A stretch of 64,000 bases of DNA from Drosophila pseudoobscura (Eukaryota; Arthropoda; Insecta; Diptera; Drosophilidae): NCBI RefSeq assembly GCF_009870125.1, contig NC_046681.1:29968001-30032000 (forward strand). The letters are read 5' to 3'. A program made the position numbers and the translations under genes. Shown here one piece after another: positions 59,528-64,000 of this stretch (position 1 is its first letter; each line of letters opens with the position of its first letter). The notes beneath the pieces were generated by a model. It made no database searches, had not been told where the DNA came from, and was given only the letters and a program-made list of their open reading frames with translations.

Positions 59528-59684
59528 TACAGTGTCGGGCAAAACTATAAGACTTTCTACCACGTCCAATTGCATTGTCCAATTTCCTGTATGATTAAAG
59601 CTTATTATTTTATTAAATGCTTAAAACAATTGATGTGCCCTTGACAGGCGAGTAGGTAGGCCTACAGTCTTGTCAGCCACTGTA
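59528..59684. mobile_element. Short Tc1/mariner-type MITE
   Basis: This 157-bp element, including TA dinucleotides at both ends, has imperfect terminal inverted repeats. The left end is TACAGTGTCGGGCAAAACTA and the right end, on the other strand, is TACAGTGGCTGACAAGACTG. They match at 19 of the first 26 positions. The CAGTG...CAAAA start and the TA target are hallmarks of Tc1-like elements. The 100-bp core is AT-rich and non-coding, so it would need a transposase from elsewhere. Confidence 0.6.
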
Positions 59685-59730
59685 CGCGTATGCGTGGCCT
59701 TTGAGCGTACAAAAGTGCTGTTGCTCTAGC

Positions 59731-59761
59731 GCCCCCTCTAGGCCCCCTCTAGGCCCCCTCT
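59731..59761. repeat. 11-bp tandem repeat (GCCCCCTCTAG)n
   Basis: Nearly three tandem copies of GCCCCCTCTAG, breaking to TCGTTCC at the end. Confidence 0.85.
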
Positions 59762-62700
59762 CGTTCCTCTTCAGTTTTTATGCGCACGCATTCCATGCCT
59801 ATGCCTATGCCTTTCTGTTGTTGTTCTTCTGCTTCCTCCTCTTCTTTTTGTTGTTGTTGCTTTCTGCTTTTTGGTCTCTGCTCAGCGCTGACATTCGCTG
59901 CGATGAGGTAATCAGCAATGTGCGTGCGTGTGTGAGAGGAACAATGGAAGAGAGGGGGTCAGAGAGAGAGGGACCGCGAGTGTGTGCGTGAGCGCAAAAC
60001 TTGAGCAGTTTCGGCGGCGGCGGCTCTCATTGCACGCGCCGAACCGCACTGCTCCACACCCTCCCCTCTCCACACTCATACCCTGTTCACTTTGTTTGGT
60101 GGTTCTCTTTCGGTCTCTCTAGCAAGAGCCCCTCTCTTGGAGCAGATTATGGCCCTTTGACATCCCATAAATTTCATGTCCACGCGGCTCGTCGACGAAG
60201 ATTAACAAAGCAACAAACAACAAGAAGACCTCGGTTTCCGAAGCGATAGATACCCTTGCATCGATCGATCGTAAGATCAGAAAATTTGGTTCGAATTTGG
60301 CTGAACTAAAAATTGTTTAGCAGGGTAGGATTATCATAAGAATCGTGAATAACTTAATGGAAATGGAATGTTAGGAAACACATTCTTCAAAGCGTTGCAA
60401 ACTGTTAGAATATCGTAATACCCTTTTCAAGGGTAGTTCCTGCTATAATTCTCTATGTTTTCGATTTTCTACAATGTCGAAACTTGATTTACTTTTTCGT
60501 TTGCTGAACCAATTTTTGCATCGAGGAAAATGTACACAGGTAAGATGTTCGCGTTGGGTATATTGATCATATTTTTATTAGTTTCTAACATTTTACAACA
60601 TTTTTTAAAGAGCATGCAACAATTTTCACAAATATTTACTCTACTCAATTTGCAATTCTTTCCCCATTCCCTGCACATATTTTCGCTATCAATTCAATCG
60701 CCATTTTTGCGCATCCAATGAGAATCTTCGGCTTCGCCATAGCTTTCGCAAAAAGCTTGTTCTCTCGCACACACGCACACATGTGCGGTCAGTCGGCGCA
60801 TACAAGCACAAGTGCAACACCGGCAGAGATAAGCGACGGGTAGGAGAAAGAGGGAGACGGACAGAGAGCGCATAAACTTCAGAATTGCAGTGGTGTATGG
60901 CCATCCCTATCGCTCTGCCATCGATCTCTGGGAGTACAGGCACAGACACCAAAGTAATTAACTACAAATTGACAGACATGATAGAAACTGTTTCTTTTTT
61001 GCTTCACCCGGAGCCCCGATCCCTGAGCCACGAGCCGAGGCATGTAATAGACAAAATGATTGATTAACTGAAGCCCAAAGGGCTCGGCCCTGCGCGTATT
61101 CGTAGGCAGTGCTAGCATCTTAAAGATGTGCAAATATCTAATGCCAAATATGTATCTCATAGTTCTTAGAGCTCTTGCTGCTGTTGCTTTTCCTCCTACC
61201 ACTTCCCTTCCCCTCTGTTCAGTCCTTGTTGCTGCTGCTGTGAGTTTTGGTAAAGTCATTAATTTGCAATTAGTTCGCTGGCGTAAACTGTGCACGCGTG
61301 GGAATCGAAATTGCCTGCGATTTTCCCCAGTCGAGAAGAGAAACTTTATGTCTCTGGTAAGGGGAGGAAGTACACGAGAGCATCTTAACCTAAAAAAACA
61401 GAAGATTTAAAATGGGCGAAGGTTACCAAAAGCACTTATTAGAAATTTGTTAATAATATAGTGCAGAATGGGTGGGGGATAAATGTTAATTACTCCATTT
61501 TAAGAATGGATTTTTAGAGCGATTTGTTTTTGTGCTGGAAATAAAGATGACCATTCTGAAACAGAATTTAAATGGCATCTTTTGTGTAATTTTTTTAAAC
61601 AGAGTTTTCCTTCTTAAGGCATTTTGAAAGATAGTAATTTTCGAACTGGTCTCTGATCCCCGAACATACCCATTAGGATTATCACATCATAATAAAATCA
61701 CATTTAGTGGACCAAAACAAGGACCTCCGACCGAATTGACCATAAATTAAATTAACTCAAAAAAGAGAGAAAAACAGAATACAGAAAACAGGCAAGACAA
61801 AGTCCTGTATAATGTGTATAACAGGCGGAAAACCCCAAACAATTTCACCAGCCACAATTGTCCATGATGTTTTCCCCAGTTTTCTTTGCTCTTTTTCTGC
61901 CTTTTTATTTATTTTTTATGCAAAAAAACCCCCAAAAAGTTGAAAAGCTTGCACAATTTAAAGGGCTTCCCAGAAAAAGTACAAGCAAGAGAAAAAATCA
62001 GAGAATGAGTATCTCAGAATCAGAGACAGAGACCGAGACGGAGACAGGGCAATGTTCATAGGCAATTCTCAAAGTATTCTTTATTTGTTTATTATGCATG
62101 AATTGTAAATGTTGAGCTAAATTTTGTATAGCATGACGTAAAAGATTTCTGCTTGCAACAGAAACCGGAAGAATTCAATTGTGTGGCAGATACTTAAGAC
62201 ATTGGGGGGAGTAGTGTGGAACGGACAGTCGAAGGGCGGCAAGGGCATTTGTGAATACTAAAATATAAAATATTTAATTATTTTGCAATCCCTAGAGATG
62301 CTGGAACTTTAAGCCAACCCTATGCCACAGATAGGTGGGAATTTCCGAATAACATTCGCTTCTCTTTTACACCGTCTCCTCCAATCATCAGAGTAATGAT
62401 GGAAACCGTGAAAGCCTTCGTTTGCTGCCAATCGATCTTCCCAACTATCACTTATTCGACGATTCTTCTTTCTCGGCGGTTAACAAATCCCTCTGCTGAA
62501 ATATCCCAGGCCTTCCCCAACCAGACCCAGCGTGGCAAGAATTACATAATTGCTCAGTGGTTGAATACAACAAAAACGCCGGCAGAGGCGCGCCGACTGC
62601 GACAGAATCAACAGCAGCAGCAGCGCTAACGATTGATAGATTGCATTCAGAATGTTGCCACACCGTGGCACGCACAGTGGGAGGCCCAGCAAGAGGGCGG

Positions 62701-63621
62701 CAGTAAATGGGAACCAAAACCAAAATGAGAACGAAGATCAAAGGGAGAACAACAACAAAGGGCAGCAGCAGCAGTAGCAATCAACTGCGTCAGCAGTGGC
62801 GGTGGCAGTGGCACAGAGCCATCGTTGCAACATCCACAAACACACAAGCCCGAACGCATCTGTGCGTGTAGATAGGTCCCACTGTACGGGTGAGACAGGG
62901 CGCACTCCAAATTACATGCATTGACCCAATTTTCCACTCACCGAACGAAAAACCGAAAAAAGCACACAAAACCCAAAAACTGAAGCGAACAAAAAATGTT
63001 GTTCAAATTCTGTTCTAGAATTGCAGTCGAAAAGAGAGAGGGGTGGAAGTTTTGGTGTGGCAGGGGCAGAGTGTATGGCCCACCGACTGCACCAAACAGA
63101 AGCAAACAATTTTGAATCATTTGGATCCACAGTGAAAACAAGTAAAGAGCAACTTAAAGGATGGAAGATCAAATAGTTTTGGGGGGATTTCTTGCATTCA
63201 TCAATAGAGATAGGGGGCTGGGTCAATCACTAAGCTTGAACCAAATGCTGAACATCAATAGATGGTCAACCTCATGTTGCAACAAGGCTTGGAAGCCATA
63301 AAACATACATTGTTGTTCAATGGCTTACTCCATTATTCAGGCCAGGCAGGGTGATCCTTTGGGGAATGCAAATATCGGGCTATACCTTCACCTATGTATA
63401 CCTATACTGTCACTACTGTGCCTTGGTTCTACTTTGCATGCGCCACACCACCGCCCAGCTAAAACGACTTGCCGTCTCCGTCCTCTGCTTCTACCTTTCC
63501 CTTTAGCTCTCCCTCCAGCACTTCTTACACTCTCCCTGCCTGCAGCCGTCGCGTCGCATTGTCTGGCTGTAGTTTGGCATTGCCATGCGGATGATATCTC
63601 GTATCTCATCGTCTAGTTCAT

Positions 63622-63643
63622 TTTCTCTCTCTCTCTCTCTCTG
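63622..63643. repeat. (CT)n microsatellite
   Basis: A pure CT tract of about 22 bp, with a second one about 100 bp downstream (63725-63745). Confidence 0.8.
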
Positions 63644-64000
63644 TCTTTCTGCGTAAGTGCGTTGTTGTTGCAGCGACAACATGCGTGCGTGACCTAATTT
63701 CCATCCCTTTCTCCCGCAGTCGCTCTCGCTCTCTCTCTCTCTCGCTGAGCCACCCAGCCGTAATACAACATCATTACCGCTCTCATTCCCTCCGTCCATC
63801 CATCACCCGCTGCTACTAACTCTTCCTCGTGCTCTAATTCCTATTGCGCTTTAGTTTATTTAGCAAATTTTGGAGTTCTCCTCTCAGCTGTTCCTCTCAT
63901 CCTCTTTTCTAGTTTGGGATTACTTATTTACTTCTTAATTATAAAGAGTTCAGATTAGGAGGAGCTTTTGAGGAGCTATTTCTATTAGTACTTTGCAGTT

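Larger units (their letters stand above)
59685..64000. other. Gene-less region to the window end
   Basis: No gene is supported. It contains an 11-bp tandem repeat (59731-59761), CATGCC-type repeats near 59795-59815, CT tracts at 63622-63645 and 63725-63745, and purine- or pyrimidine-rich stretches. Candidate splice donors (ACACAG/GTAAGA at about 60537; CTCTG/GTAAGG at about 61358) are not attached to convincing exons. Confidence 0.4.

Noticed and set aside
59313..59594. Gln/Arg/Ser-rich plus-strand frame
   Set aside because: It is driven by CAG/CAA-rich sequence and ends inside the MITE inverted repeat, so it cannot be an intact gene.
60525..60545. ATGTACACAG/GTAAGA as a tiny first exon
   Set aside because: The donor is good, but there is no promoter or downstream exon to support it.

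Overview
The window is nuclear DNA of a fruit fly (Drosophila). The evidence is the tightly packed block fizzy - cactus - NIF3-like - mRpL4 in its left 17 kb, intact spliced genes with canonical GT-AG introns, fly-type microsatellites (CATA/TATG, CAG/CTG, GAGA) and a decayed non-LTR retrotransposon. The cactus protein deduced here is 532 residues, longer than and diverged in its N-terminus from the 500-residue D. melanogaster protein, so this is a more distant species. An obscura-group fly is a guess, not something I can prove.

Layout. 1-771 (+) is the C-terminal WD40 part of fizzy/Cdc20, cut by the window edge. 1332-13626 (-) is the complete cactus (IkB) gene in six coding exons. It carries a 9 kb intron inside the ankyrin domain and an intron-retention alternative C-terminus. 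15249-16130 (+) is a single-exon NIF3-like gene. 16202-17141 (-) is mRpL4 in two exons, with a DRE promoter element at 17202. fizzy/cactus and NIF3-like/mRpL4 are both convergent pairs. 17452-17685 (-) is a small ORF with an in-frame stop.

From about 17.7 kb to 64 kb the window is mostly a gene desert of pyrimidine-rich tracts, microsatellites and AT-rich spacers. It looks like very large introns or regulatory DNA. I can support only a few coding islands in it: a likely terminal exon with a poly(A) signal at 40433-40614 (+); a cluster of duplicated, chimeric gene fragments plus a LINE 3' end at 47.9-51.2 kb; an intronless multi-pass membrane protein gene at 54510-55523 (+); a possible internal exon at 57659-57780 (-); a decayed coding relic near 29.3-29.9 kb (-); and a short Tc1-like MITE at 59528-59684.

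Function. fizzy activates the APC/C in mitosis. Cactus holds Dorsal/Dif in the cytoplasm until Toll signalling destroys it. Several perfect Rel/kB sites lie inside the large cactus intron, which fits the known feedback of NF-kB factors on their own inhibitor. mRpL4 is a mitochondrial ribosome component. The most unusual region is the 47.9-51.2 kb cassette. There a fragment of a Rox8/TIA-1-type RRM on one strand is fused head-to-head to a piece of an unidentified gene on the other strand. The unit occurs twice, and the second copy sits between short direct repeats together with the LINE remnant. Exon coordinates were worked out by eye and may be off by a base or two.
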